Positions 11,736 to 22,895 of a stretch of 64,000 nucleotides of DNA are shown here, one piece after another. The stretch comes from Malus domestica (Eukaryota > Streptophyta > Magnoliopsida > Rosales > Rosaceae). Each line of letters opens with the position of its first letter. The stretch's first letter is position 1. The notes below the pieces were generated by a model. That model was not told where the DNA came from. It worked only from the letters and a program-made list of their open reading frames with translations, and did no database searches. The stretch spans positions 19,767,501 through 19,831,500 of the forward strand of contig NC_091667.1 of NCBI RefSeq assembly GCF_042453785.1. Reading direction: 5' to 3'. Made by a program: the position numbers and the translations under genes.

Positions 11736-12215
11736 TATTAGATTAGGCACTCGGACATGGGGTTCCTCAAACCTCAAGGTCGAGCAAGGCGCTTGATATG
11801 CGTAGGCCCAAAAAACATGCATTTAAACCTGAACAAACGTCGCTTCACTACCACATGTCGATTAGAGGATGGATTAGTAGCTAGCAAGTCATTTCTATTT
11901 ACTTGGTTCATTAAATGCGAAAACGGTGAAGTAACTTAAGCCTAGAGACCTTTGGGCTCATTGAAGGCCTATATAAGAGGGATGAGTACCTCTTATAATG
12001 AGTCTGGCACACAAAAAAAAAAAAGGAAGATTAGACTATACCAAACACTTCTTGTAACCTTTATTCAATATATTCGAGCACCTCTGTGAATGTAGCCTAG
12101 TTTTAGGGGTTAACCACTTAAACCTTATTGTCAAAGTTCTTATTGTTTCTACTCCGAGCCCACCAAGGACCGACCACACTTATCTTTGTTAACCTCCCAA
12201 ATTTGAGCATTAGTA
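11736..12215 (+). repeat. Left LTR of the miniature element
   Basis: Aligns along its length with 12408-12882. The first dinucleotide is TA where the right copy has TG, and the last is TA instead of CA, so both ends have decayed. Confidence 0.8.
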
Positions 12216-12407
12216 GTTTGACGCCTTCTATAGGAAACAATTACAATTTGTTGTGTTTCCTACCGAGCAAGCCTAAGTATACCCCTTGCTAAGTTGTCAT
12301 ACACACTCTTCCAAGTATCATGACAAGCGGAAAAATGAGAGACAAGGCCTTGTTATATGGCCTCGATGGGGCTAGCAGACGGAAAAGGTGTAAAGAGAAG
12401 AAAAGGT

Positions 12408-12882
12408 TGTTAGATCAACACTCAGGCATGAGTTTCTTTAAACCACAGGGCTAAGCTAGGCGCTCGGTATACATTAGCCCATAAAAGCATGCATTTAGAA
12501 CTGAATAAACATCACTTTACTATCAGCTGTCAATTAAAGGATGCATGAGTAATTAGCAAGTCATGTCAACGTACTTTTAGTTAAATGTGAGAACGATGGA
12601 GGAATTTGAGCCAAAAGAATTTTGAGGCTCATTGATGGCCTATATAAGAGGGAATAGTACCTTTTATAACGGGTCAGACGCGAGAAAAATGGAAGCTTTG
12701 ACTATATTGGGCGCTTCTTGTAACCTTTATTCAATATATTCGAGCATCTCAATGAATGTATCCCAATTTTTAGGAGTGAACCACTTGAACCTTGTTGTCA
12801 AAGATTTTATTGTTTCTACCTCGAGCCTAACAAGTGTTGACCGCACTAGTCTTTATTAACCTCCCAAATTTGAATGTTAACA
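12408..12882 (+). repeat. Right LTR of the miniature element
   Basis: Begins TGTTAGATCAAC directly after the purine tract and ends TTAACA. It shares the TATA box and the stretch around CTTGTAACCTTTATTCAATA with the left LTR. Confidence 0.8.
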
Positions 12883-13174
12883 ATTATTTTCACAGTTCAC
12901 TAGCCATGAGCAATGTAGCTTTATTTCTGCTTCATTCACAATTGCACATTTTCGAAGCAGTTCACAATGGCTTACGAGCATCTCTGAAGCTACGTTGGCC
13001 ATGAATAATGTAGCTTCTATTACTGGTCATAAACAATGAGGTGAAGTGCAGTTCATAGGTTCAAAAACAGTTCAGTAGAAGATTGTATTTGTATAATTTG
13101 TTAAGTAAATTGAATTTGATATGCCTAATACTGATGAAACACCTATTACTGGTATTAAATTAAACATATTTTAA

Positions 13175-13400
13175 TTTTTGCATTGCGGCTCGGTTTCAGA
13201 TGTTCAAAACCAAAACCGAAACCAAACTGTTTACGCAAACTACAGTTCGGTTGCAAAACAAAGCCGTTTCAAAATCGCAAAATTTGAACCGTTAGTGAGA
13301 TATGGTACTTCTTAGCACATTTGAACAGTTCGATTGCAAAACAAAGCCGTTTCAAAATCGCAAACTTATATTACGCAAACTACATTATTTGTCCTCAATT
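13175..13400. repeat. Degenerate fragment of the 830-bp MITE family plus a local duplication
   Basis: The sequence around TCAAAACCAAAACCGAAACC resembles the subterminal regions of the elements at 17660 and 39467, but no terminal repeats are present. A ~39-bp block (CGATTGCAAAACAAAGCC and neighbours) is duplicated with an 85-bp offset (13242 and 13327). ATATGGTACTTCTTAGCA occurs twice (near 13299 and 13408). Confidence 0.55.
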
Positions 13401-13499
13401 GATACCATATGGTACTTCTTAGCATTTTTATATTTTACCTATAAGCGAGATATGAAACCTAACTACAAAATACAAAAATATTATACATACAAGTAAGAT

Positions 13500-16400
13500 A
13501 CATTACGCAGTGATACATGTTAATTATAAATATGAATCTTTCGTATAGGTAGGTAAATACAATTAACATATGATATAAGTTGATTATAAAAAGATTTATA
13601 AATATGGTTTGGAACAGAAGAACAAAAAATAACAACAAAAAAAGAAATAATTAAAAAGATAATTAAAAAGAAATTCATTTTATAATACATCTTATATAAT
13701 AAAATAATCCTAAATTTAAGGGATTTGACTTATTTTAAGGAACTGGACTATTACTGATATTGATTAAAAAAATTGAACTTATAGCAAAGTTTCCCCTTTT
13801 ATTTATAATCATTTTGATTACCATTTCATTTCAATTTTTTTTAATTGTTAGATTTTGTTTTTGGTGCTCAAAATCAAGGTGACAACATTGCCTACCATTG
13901 TAAAATGAGTCTTTTAAGAGCATCTCTAAAGGAAATATCAAAAGCCTAGGTGAAATGTCATTGTGCATATTTGACATAAAAAATAATTTTAACTAAAGTG
14001 TTATTTGTTGACTGGATTTCAGGGCTTTGTGATTAGGAGTCAAATTTGACATCAATGTCAAATTTATTTTTAATTAATTTTAATGGTGGGTCTCTTATTT
14101 CACTAACATTTCAACCAATAAAAATTTTGTTACAACATTTCTTTTAATAATTACAACCATTTAAAGCTCTATTTTAATAAGACAATAAATTTGACAATTC
14201 GGTTAGAGAAATACAAAATATGACATAAGACTTCAAATTGCCACATCAACTATCAATTATAATTTACTGTTATAATTTGACATTTCATTTGAAAATGGTC
14301 TAACAGGTTAAATACAGTTTGACTTTCCTTTTTCTTTAACCTTTCTTTTCATTTTTTTCAACTAAAAATAACTTTCTTTTCATTCGCAATCGACATACCA
14401 AAAGAACTTCCTTCCTTAACTGCAACTGGTCTTTGGGTTCTAAGGTCAGCCAGTGGAGCGGCGAATTTCATAGCGTCACACACGGATACGGAGATGTGCA
14501 ACTTACTTTGGGTTCAACGACCCCATCTTTGTTTGTTGGTGTTTTGAACAAAGATGGACTTCGTTGTCCTCCAAACTAATAGGTAGTTTTAGGAGGTTGT
14601 AGAGGGGGACGCGGAGGTGTGCTCTGCGTCTTGTTTGCTTTCCTTTTCCTCTGTAATTTGGTCCGTTGTTGTTAGACCCTTGTGGCTCTCTGTTTCCCTT
14701 TAACTTCAGCCATGGTAATGACATTTCCAGTTCTCTCAACAAAAAAAAGAAGAAAAAAACCCTTTTGACTTTAAAGCGACCTACTACAAATGCAATGCAC
14801 CACAATTCAAACACGTAAACCTAAAAGCACTCTTGAAGATTTGAGGAGCCAAAAGGAAATGGCTCTTCCCGACAAATGGAGCCAGTATGCGGCAAACTGC
14901 CTTTGTCTTCTTCTCTCTCTTCTGTGGCTATTGAGTTTACATGCCGATGAGTCATTGTTTTTAAGATGCTATTTCGCATGTGGTGTGATAGTGTTTTGTT
15001 TAGACAAGCAATTATATGTGCATTGGGCAGAAGAACAAAGCATGTTATAACTTATAAGCTACATCAACATTCAAAAAAGGAATTTTTTAGGTATTTACCA
15101 ACTATTTTTTGCTCACATTTGAATTAGTTCTTATCATTTTCATGAATTATTAATTTTATCGTTAAAATAAAAAAATAAAAAAAAACTAAGCAAAGAGAAA
15201 TGTTTGTTTTGTTTTTGGAGGTTGAGGTAAAAAAAATGGACATGTTATGTTGAGAGTGTGAATCTCTCACATTGATAATTAAAATTTATTTATCTCTTTC
15301 TTTCTAATTTAGTACCAAGTTAGATGCTTACGTTATAATATGTTATTTGTTGATGCTATCCATGTACTTCCACAACCAATGTGTTTTACGTGTTGAAATT
15401 AAATAACCCTACACAGGATAAAACTTGTCGAGTGTGATTCCCAAATAAGGGAACTAAACCCTTACCTAATAGCTTAAATGATCCTTGACCTATTCATGCA
15501 TAAGGTTGCCCCATACGAAAATTTTAGGAAACTTTATTGGGGGCTTACAACGAGTTGGCAACTTCTTATGTTGTTAGGGTGAAATCTTAATTTCTTTCAT
15601 GGTATTATAGGATGTTAATTAATATAATAGGGCTTGTAAAGCTGTGTTTCACGTCACCTAATATGTATTGTCCATATGTTAAGTTAGGAAAATCGGCTTA
15701 CATATAATAGGGATTGTAAAGATGTGAAAAATTGTGCTACATCAAAAAGCCAAATTGCTTCTCGTTTTTCACACGTGAAATGACGTGATTTAAGCAAAAT
15801 GATGAATTAATATAGTGAATTTGACACTTGTATACTTGTACGCTTGCACTCCTCGATAAATTTTTAATTGTGATCGGAATACAAAGGGTACATCACGTGT
15901 CTTTATACAAGTGGTGAAAATTTTTATTTTTTAAGTTATTAACTTTTTAGCACATATATCTCAACATCTGTATAGTAACACGTGGAATACCATTCTGTGT
16001 ACCGGTCACATTGAAAAATTTCTCGCAATCCTCCTCGTCTCTAATCTTTGAGTTTTGATAGTTGAATATTAACAAGAAGCGGGAAGGGGGGATCCAAATA
16101 AACAAGACAAACAAAGAACCTCCTTTTTCACATGACCTATTAATTTAAGACAATCTCTGTATTATTTTTTTATTATTTAGAAGAAAAAAATAGACAATCT
16201 CTGTAATTTATTTAATTATTTATTTTTAGTACAAATACTTCTTGCATGTCTATTTTATTTTACAATTTAACGCATATATAGTGTTTTATTAAGAATTGTT
16301 AAGCTGTTTGTGTAATTTGCAGTATCAATATCCAAGATTCGTTGAGATTAATAATTATAATGTAGTAATAACTATTGTACTTAATCAAACTTAGTATTAT

Positions 16401-16640
16401 GTAATTGACAAATTGTCTCCAACTTTGATTAGGTGTCATGTCATGATCATTTCCCAAGTTTTCGAACATGCAAAAATAATTTTGCAGAGTTGATACGGCT
16501 GCTATGATCAAGCCAATCATGTTTGTTTTGACCCGTAAGCCAATACGTCAAGTTTCTGCTGGGCAATTAAAATTTAGAGAAATGCCCCTCCTTAAGTACA
16601 ACGTTGAAGTGATATTCTTCTTTATTAGTGAGTGATATAT
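13500..16640. other. AT-rich intergenic stretch without a recognised gene
   Basis: Two open frames (minus 14503-14814, plus 14790-15050) show no recognisable domain and I do not call them genes. A pair of direct repeats (ATAATAGGGNTTGTAAAG-type) lies near 15626 and 15704. The region around 13920-14310 is MITE-like (GAGCATCTCTAAAGG, repeated TTTGACAT), but I cannot define its ends. Confidence 0.45.
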
Positions 16641-16649
16641 TTTATGTTC

Positions 16650-16760
16650 GTTTTTCGTTAAAGATAAATTTGAATAACATTATTGCTAGTTTATTGTGAT
16701 ATTTAATACACTCTCTCACCATTCAGTGTAGATAATATTGTTTGTTCAATTTTTTTTATA
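16650..16760 (+). mobile_element. SINE, 5'-truncated copy
   Basis: Matches the 3' half of the SINE at 3258: AACATTATTGCTAG, GATAATATTGTTTGTTC and a terminal homopolymer. The boxes at the 5' end are not recognisable. Confidence 0.55.
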
Positions 16761-16930
16761 GAGAAATGCTAAGGAGACTCTCTTAAACTAGGACTCTTTA
16801 TAGATTTTCTGCCACGTCGCAACTTAATGTTAATTTTCATGCTAACATTATAAAATATCGTGCTAAAAATATGACGTAATAGAGCGTTCATAAAAAATCT
16901 CACTTTTGAGAGATTCTTTTAACATTTCTC
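16761..16930. mobile_element. 170-bp MITE with ~23-bp imperfect inverted ends
   Basis: The left end GAGAAATGCTAAGGAGACTC pairs with the complement of the right end, which closes ...AACATTTCTC. No convincing target duplication is visible, so the type is uncertain. Confidence 0.6.
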
Positions 16931-17501
16931 TAAAAATTTATTGCTCATTCACTCAATGATTATGTATCTAATTTTATTTTGAATGATTTTGATGAATTCA
17001 ATGAATCTCTTTCCGCAACTAACTTTGAAATTTTATTATACTTTTTGAAATTTCAGTTCCTTTTGAAATAAAAATTAAAAAAAAAAAAGAGAAAGAAGAA
17101 GTACAATTTCTTGCCGGAGTATGATTTTCTCCCCTCTTTTGTTCCCTCCCCTCATATTTGAATGGTTACGGTTAAGCCACGTCAACATCTTATATTAATT
17201 TTTTATAGCAAGAGAAAGACAAAATAAGAGAATGTGAAAGGAGGGGATGGAAAGAGATGGAAAGAGGAGGGGAGAGAATCCTAGTCCATTTCTTGCCACC
17301 CCAGCGGCTATATCTTCCATGACTGCCACGTTGCAATTTGTAACCCCATAATCTTATCGCAACTTCAAGTACTCGGAAGCATCATAACCCCTTCCGTGAC
17401 TGTCCCATTCGGACACGCCTGTATAACATGAAGCTAGTATGAATGGAGAAAATCCTCCATGATATTCCCTTACTGAAACCCGAAAGAGAAAAAGAAAGAA
17501 A

Positions 17502-17621
17502 GAATAATGTTAGGGAGATCAAATTTATAATTACTTGAGTAGATTAGCATGCTTACTTTCTATACCACATAATTTTTTTTTTCAAATTTAATTTAAAAGT
17601 TTAGTCTCCCTAGCATTACCT
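17502..17621. mobile_element. MITE copy (same family as 2429-2577)
   Basis: Left end AATAATGTTAGGGAGAT and right end TCTCCCTAGCATTACC form the same inverted repeat as the 2429 element. The interior is AT-rich. I could not find a clean target duplication. Confidence 0.72.
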
Positions 17622-17659
17622 TTCTTAAAATCTTAATTTGACTACTCTATGATTTCAAA

Positions 17660-17957
17660 TAGGGGTGGACACTTGAAACCGAAAACTGAAATTGAAACAC
17701 GAACCAAATTGGACCGCACCGAACGATTCGATTTTGTGGTTCTGAAATGGTTGCGGTTTTGAAACCGAACTGCAGTGTACAAAACGGTTTGGTTTTAGTT
17801 TTGGCTTTTGAAAAACTGCACCGAAACTGAAAACCGCACCATGTCATGTTTAAGTTGTTTGTTAGAGTCCATACATTTAGTATGGCATCAACCACACTAA
17901 AATGTTATCCCTTTCCACCCTTATTTGACATACTGTCAAATTATCTCTCAATCCTCA

Positions 17958-18014
<57 letters not shown>

Positions 18015-18489
18015 CTCATCTGAGAATTCTTGCTGTGATCAAAATGCAAATGAATCTTTGATCAAATAATAAGCCATATCACTCCATTTGGATGCTTTTT
18101 CCTGCTCACGAAGTCTATCATTTGTGCAATTAGCTAGCTAGGCTAAGCTAGTTGATTATATCTCATTCTCCTATACCATTTTGTTGCTGTGATCAAATGT
18201 ACATGAGAGAGTGGGGAGAGCAGTAAGGAAAAGAATTCTCATGTGGGTTGGTTAATTATAATGTATTATGTGGAAAATGAGGCCGTCTTATACATAGATA
18301 GATATATATTTTAAATTTTACATTTTTTCTTAAAAACCGAATCGAAATTGTTTGAAATCACACCGAACCGAACCAAACGGTTTGGTTTCATTTTGATTTT
18401 GGCTTCGAAACCACATCGAATCGCACCATAAAAAGTTTCGATTTCAGTTTCACTTAAAACTGCACTGAACCGAATTGTGTCCACCCCTA
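17660..18489. mobile_element. 830-bp hAT-type MITE, copy A
   Basis: The terminal inverted repeats TAGGGGTGGACAC / GTGTCCACCCCTA are perfect. The flanks carry a perfect 8-bp duplication ATTTCAAA (17652-17659, 18490-18497), the hAT hallmark. The subterminal regions are packed with CGGTTT/AAACCG motifs. A (CT)n microsatellite of about 50 bp starts near 17960 in the centre. There is no transposase frame, so it is non-autonomous. Copy B at 39467-40298 is about the same length, in the opposite orientation. Confidence 0.95.
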
Positions 18490-18862
18490 ATTTCAAAGGA
18501 CTTTGAAATCCTCTTTAAAATTATAATTTACTACACTTTGATTTTAAATATTAAAATACTATCAAATCCTAATTTAACTACACATTTTGATTGGTTTGCA
18601 AAGATTTCATATAAAATTTTGATTTCAGTTGTCTCGAAATCTCATGGGGAGATATGAGATTTGTGAATGCTTAAATTACAATAAGGAGTTCAAATTCTTT
18701 AAATCAAATTTTAATTGGATAGACCTGAAATGTTATAAACTTATTTAAAATCCTAATTGATACATCTGAATTTCTAAAGATTTTAATAAACTATGTTAAA
18801 ATCCTGATTGAATACCCTTTAAATTTCAAAGAATCATTTAAAATTCTGATTGAATATACTTA

Positions 18863-21800
18863 GGGTACGTTTGTTTGCACTCACTAGCATTCACTAAACT
18901 GGATTGGACTAAGTGGCAGTCTAGTCCCGTGTTTGATACAAACTGGGACAAGTTTTAATGAGACTCGCCCTAACTAAACGAGACTAAGCGCTTCACTAAA
19001 GGGTCTTAGCGAGACCCCCCCCCCGGAAATCGGCCGGACTGCTAAGCCAACTCCTCCCTGCTTCGTCCATCCTCGCTTTGCCCCTCCCATCTACTTTTTC
19101 CTCACAAGATTCGGAACCCAGGTCCCATATACAAAATATGCCCTGCTTCACCCCTCTCATCTACCACTTCTAAACCCAGATCCTGCAAAATTCAAAACAA
19201 AAAAGACAAAAAATTAGGCAATATTACCATTTTGCAAAACCAGATCCAAATCCAAAATTCTAAACCAAAAAAAAAAAAAAAATTTACAAAAATCTTTAGC
19301 TTCTGAAACGCACAGCAGTCGCTTTAATCACAGTGCACCTAGTCCAAACTCCCTGATCCCAAACCTTCGCCATTGACGCTAGAGAAGTAAACCCATTAAT
19401 ACCCAGGTGACCCAGACTTTGATTTGGGTTCTGATTCGCTAATTGGGTCCCAGAAAAATTAGGAAGAAAAGAGGGAGATGAATGGAGAGAAATAGGAAAA
19501 AAAAGATGGAGATGAAGAGGGAGATGGATGAAGAGAAAGAGGGAGAGGTGACATACCCCGACCCAGAGGATTAAGGCGTGCTGGCCGTCACGCGAGTGTG
19601 ACGTAACCATAAGCGCGACACGGAAGCAAAACACTAACATACATAAGAAGGAATTCAAACCAAACTCTAGCAGAACAACCTACTAGAATAACAGGACGGG
19701 TTATAAAGCAAACAAGTGAATTCAGAGCATAGGTTTAAGTGCAGTCAAGCAGGACTAAAATAAAATTACATCACCCTCAGGTGAGTCCTACATGTCAAGA
19801 GTCTGTCAGAATGCCGGAGAAGAGACCTCGAGAGCCACCAACTGCTAACTAGAACCTGGAGGGGCGCAAAACAAAATGAGTGGGTCAGTAAAACTAAAGA
19901 TTTTCCAAAACATTTCATTAAAAACACTTCTAACCCCTCACCGTAAAAACCTGTATACTTTCCCAGAAAATAGTATATATACATATATATATATACGCAA
20001 CATCAAACTCAACTCAATTTCATCAACATAATATCTCAATAATGACGTGCCATGCCCAAAATATGATCAAAATACATCAATATCAATAAGGTGAATGATA
20101 AATCAGCCGGAGACCCTACAATGGTCCTGTACGGCTAATTCTAAAGCTCAACATCAAATCTAACCGGAGTCACCTCGGTGACCTGTACGGTTCAACTCTG
20201 CACGTCACTCGGAACTACATATAGTAGTCTGTACGATGACAGGTGTATAAATACGCTCTAGTGCTTCTCTCATCAATCATCAGCGCGCATAACTAAGGTC
20301 ACCCACTAGTTGGAATCACATCTAGTAATCTGCACGACTAGCATGTCGGAACCCTCACATGGTCTGTACGACATCCACCTACTTGGATCCAAGACGAGCG
20401 TGCGGTGTGGTGAATAACAATATAAGCACTATCACCTAGGTGCAGGTCATGAGCTTTCAATACAATCCATGATAAATAACTTAGCTGAAAATAAATAAAC
20501 TCACCTGAGTGTCCACCGCGTCATTTCACACATATATATATATGTTAATTATCAAACTAAATATCTCAACAGTTTCATGCATGGCAAATAGATTCATAAT
20601 TTTCACATAAACGGATTTTCTGGGAAAAACAGTTGTATATAGGTAAATACGAAATCAAAACTGCCCACTCACTGATAAGTCGAGGGGTCGTAACCCCCGT
20701 GGCGTCCCTGGATGCGCTCGTCCTCGGGATACGTGTCACCTATATGCGAAACAACTATAAAAACGTTAATTTTAAACACATCACCAATAATTCGAAATAA
20801 CTTCTCATACGGTGCTCAATTTGGGTATATGAATATACCACATCGATCTACTCGACGTCACGGACGTCGCATAATTTTTAGAACAATTTTTGGACTCTCC
20901 ACGTGCCCTCACGCGCCGGCTAGGGCACGGCCCTACGCGCGGCCCACGCGCAGGTGCCCTAACGGAAGTCGCGGACGGCGTCAGGAATATTCCGTCAAAA
21001 GCTAACGGTTACCGTTAGGGTTAACTAACGGCGTTAGCATATTCCGTTAACTTTAACGGAATATGCCATTGTCTTCTCCGGTGACTCGCCGGTCGCCGGT
21101 GACGTCGCCGGTTTCTGGGCAAAACTTCCAACTATGGTTTCTCACTCATTTTTCAACCATTTTTCACGAAATTGGTACCAAAATGAAGCTCTAAGCATAA
21201 GGAATCACATTACACCAATTTCAAGGTCTAAATTCCACTAAATTTTACCTGAGGTAGTTCGATAATTCGGCCAACTTTGAATTTCACGATCCCGACGTCC
21301 AAAACTTCCCAACGAACGTCCCCGAGCTTCCTTAGGACCTCCTAAAGCTCACTGTGAGCTTGGATTGTCCTAAAAATCAACCAACATAAAGTTCATGAAT
21401 AGTGCCACATTCGGTCCTCGGGTTTTAAACATGAAAACGAAGGAGTTCTTACCTGAAAATGGTATCTTTGAGTTCGTAGGACACTCACGAACACGATGGT
21501 ACTAATCTCCACGTCGATCCATGAAGTTTGGGGTGGTTTTGGTGTTGTCCGTACAGTTTTTGGGTGAGAGAGAGTGAGAGAGGGTCGTGAGGGAGGAGAG
21601 AGAAAGAGAGAGAGGCTACGGGATGAGGAGAGAGAGAAAGGGGTTTTTGATATCCAACTCAATCCACACCATCCAAATAATCTCTAACCAAATTAACAAA
21701 ATCAATTTTTAATAAGCCAACTTACTTAAATATATATTTCTTCCAAAACTTGACTAATATTTGAACCAAATATAAGGTCACATACATACGTACCTTAGTA

Positions 21801-22116
21801 CCCGCCAAGGGTAAAATCGTCCTTTCACGCTCCCAATATATAAATCCCGGGACGGGCTATGACAAGAGGGGCGAAGAAAAATTAGAAAGAAATAGGGAGA
21901 GAGGGATGAAGTAAAATTAGGAAGAAAAAGGGGGATCAACGGAAAAGAATTGGGAATGGGAATGAGAGATTTCTAGAATGAAAAAAATAGACAGTAGTAG
22001 TAATCAAATATTACTAAATATGTATCAAACGCTTCACTAAGTTAGTCCAGCTTAGTCTAGTCTAAACAATTTACTTTAGGTTCAGTCAGAGATAGTCCGG
22101 TACAACAAACGCACCC
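18863..22116. mobile_element. PIF/Harbinger-like element, split by a solo LTR
   Basis: The ends GGGTACGTTTGTT and its complement (AACAAACGCACCC) are flanked by TTA on both sides (18860-18862, 22117-22119), the PIF/Harbinger target duplication. Without the nested insertion (19549-21864 plus its 5-bp duplication) the element is about 0.93 kb and has no transposase frame. Its interior contains a purine-rich tract. Confidence 0.82.
19549..21864 (-). mobile_element. Solo LTR, 2316 bp (copy 1)
   Basis: Read on the minus strand it begins TGTCATAGCCCGTCCCGGGA and ends TCGGGGTATGTCA. It is flanked by perfect 5-bp duplications AGAGG (19544-19548, 21865-21869). No internal retroelement sequence or second LTR is present, so it is an LTR left by recombination. 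It shares blocks with the solo LTR at 60932-63146. One example is the tract around a CAGGTAAGA motif (minus strand, 21447-21455). It interrupts the PIF/Harbinger-like element. Confidence 0.9.
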
Positions 22117-22164
22117 TTAGATTCATTAAAAGAATTAAAATCCCTCAAAATCTTAATTGAAAAC

Positions 22165-22290
22165 ATCCTTTACTAAGGAATTTTAAAATGACGGAAATTG
22201 AAATTATGAAATTTTCTTATTTTAGAATTTGTCAAATTTCTGTTTGGTTGATCTAAAAGAACAATGACGTTTGAATACATACATTTGTTA
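22165..22290. repeat. Partial match to the MITE at 28041-28404
   Basis: ACTAAGGAATTTTAAAATGACGG and the following ~100 bp resemble, in reverse orientation, the right half of the 28041 element. The terminal repeats are missing. Confidence 0.5.
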
Positions 22291-22429
22291 TTTTTAAACT
22301 CTCACTCATAATTTTTTTTAAAAAAAATATCACCTATTTATATAGAGTCTAAACTTGGGAATTGGAGTTCCCAAATTTATTTTCTAGCATAAATTCTAAA
22401 TATTATAAATCAATACAATGGGTACCCTA

Positions 22430-22530
22430 ATTTGATATTAAATTCGTAATCTACGAGATTCAAACTTAAGACCTCTCACTTTCAAGTGAAAAAGAATATC
22501 AACAGACTGTAGTACTGGGTGACTATTTAC
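22430..22530 (-). mobile_element. SINE fragment, copy 3
   Basis: The reverse complement contains the A-box-like and B-box-like stretches of the SINE family (around GACCTCTCACTT on the plus strand). The 3' GTTTGTTC end is lost. A weaker, related stretch follows at 22550-22670. Confidence 0.5.
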
Positions 22531-22895
22531 CTCATCTAAACATAGTGTAAATGTGTAGTGGAAGTGTGATAGAAAACTCTTATTTAACACTATTAAATTC
22601 ACCATTTACAAGATTTAAACCTAAAAGCTCTTACTTACGAATGAAAATAAATATCACTCATTCGTATAGGAAAAGGATTTGATGATTGTAACCGTTTATT
22701 ATATATCGTGCGGTCAATTTTTATTAGATACTATTCGTATATATGTGATCAACACATTTTATATAGATGTTCATCAAATCATGCTCTTTGCTATATTTCC
22801 CCCCAAAAAATATGCAAACAATTAAAATTAAAAAAGAAAAGAAAAAAGACATAGATCCGAAGTACTGTTTCCCTCTCCAAATCTTCACACAAAGC

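Larger units (their letters stand above)
11736..12882 (+). mobile_element. Miniature LTR retrotransposon (LTR-PBS-PPT-LTR)
   Basis: Two diverged direct repeats of 480 bp (11736-12215) and 475 bp (12408-12882) enclose only about 190 bp. Immediately inside the left LTR, GTTTGACGCCTTCTATAGGA resembles the TTTGGCGCC-type primer-binding region of plant Ty3/gypsy Tat/Athila elements. Immediately before the right LTR is a purine tract ending AAGAGAAGAAAAGG. Both LTRs have a TATATAA box (11970-11976, 12641-12647), and the right one has TGTTA...TTAACA ends. There is no coding capacity, so this is a TRIM/LARD-like or internally deleted element. Confidence 0.83.

Noticed and set aside
14503-15050. Two facing open frames (103 and 86 codons)
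   Set aside because: No recognisable family, no splice context and biased runs (poly-Phe); not enough to call a gene.
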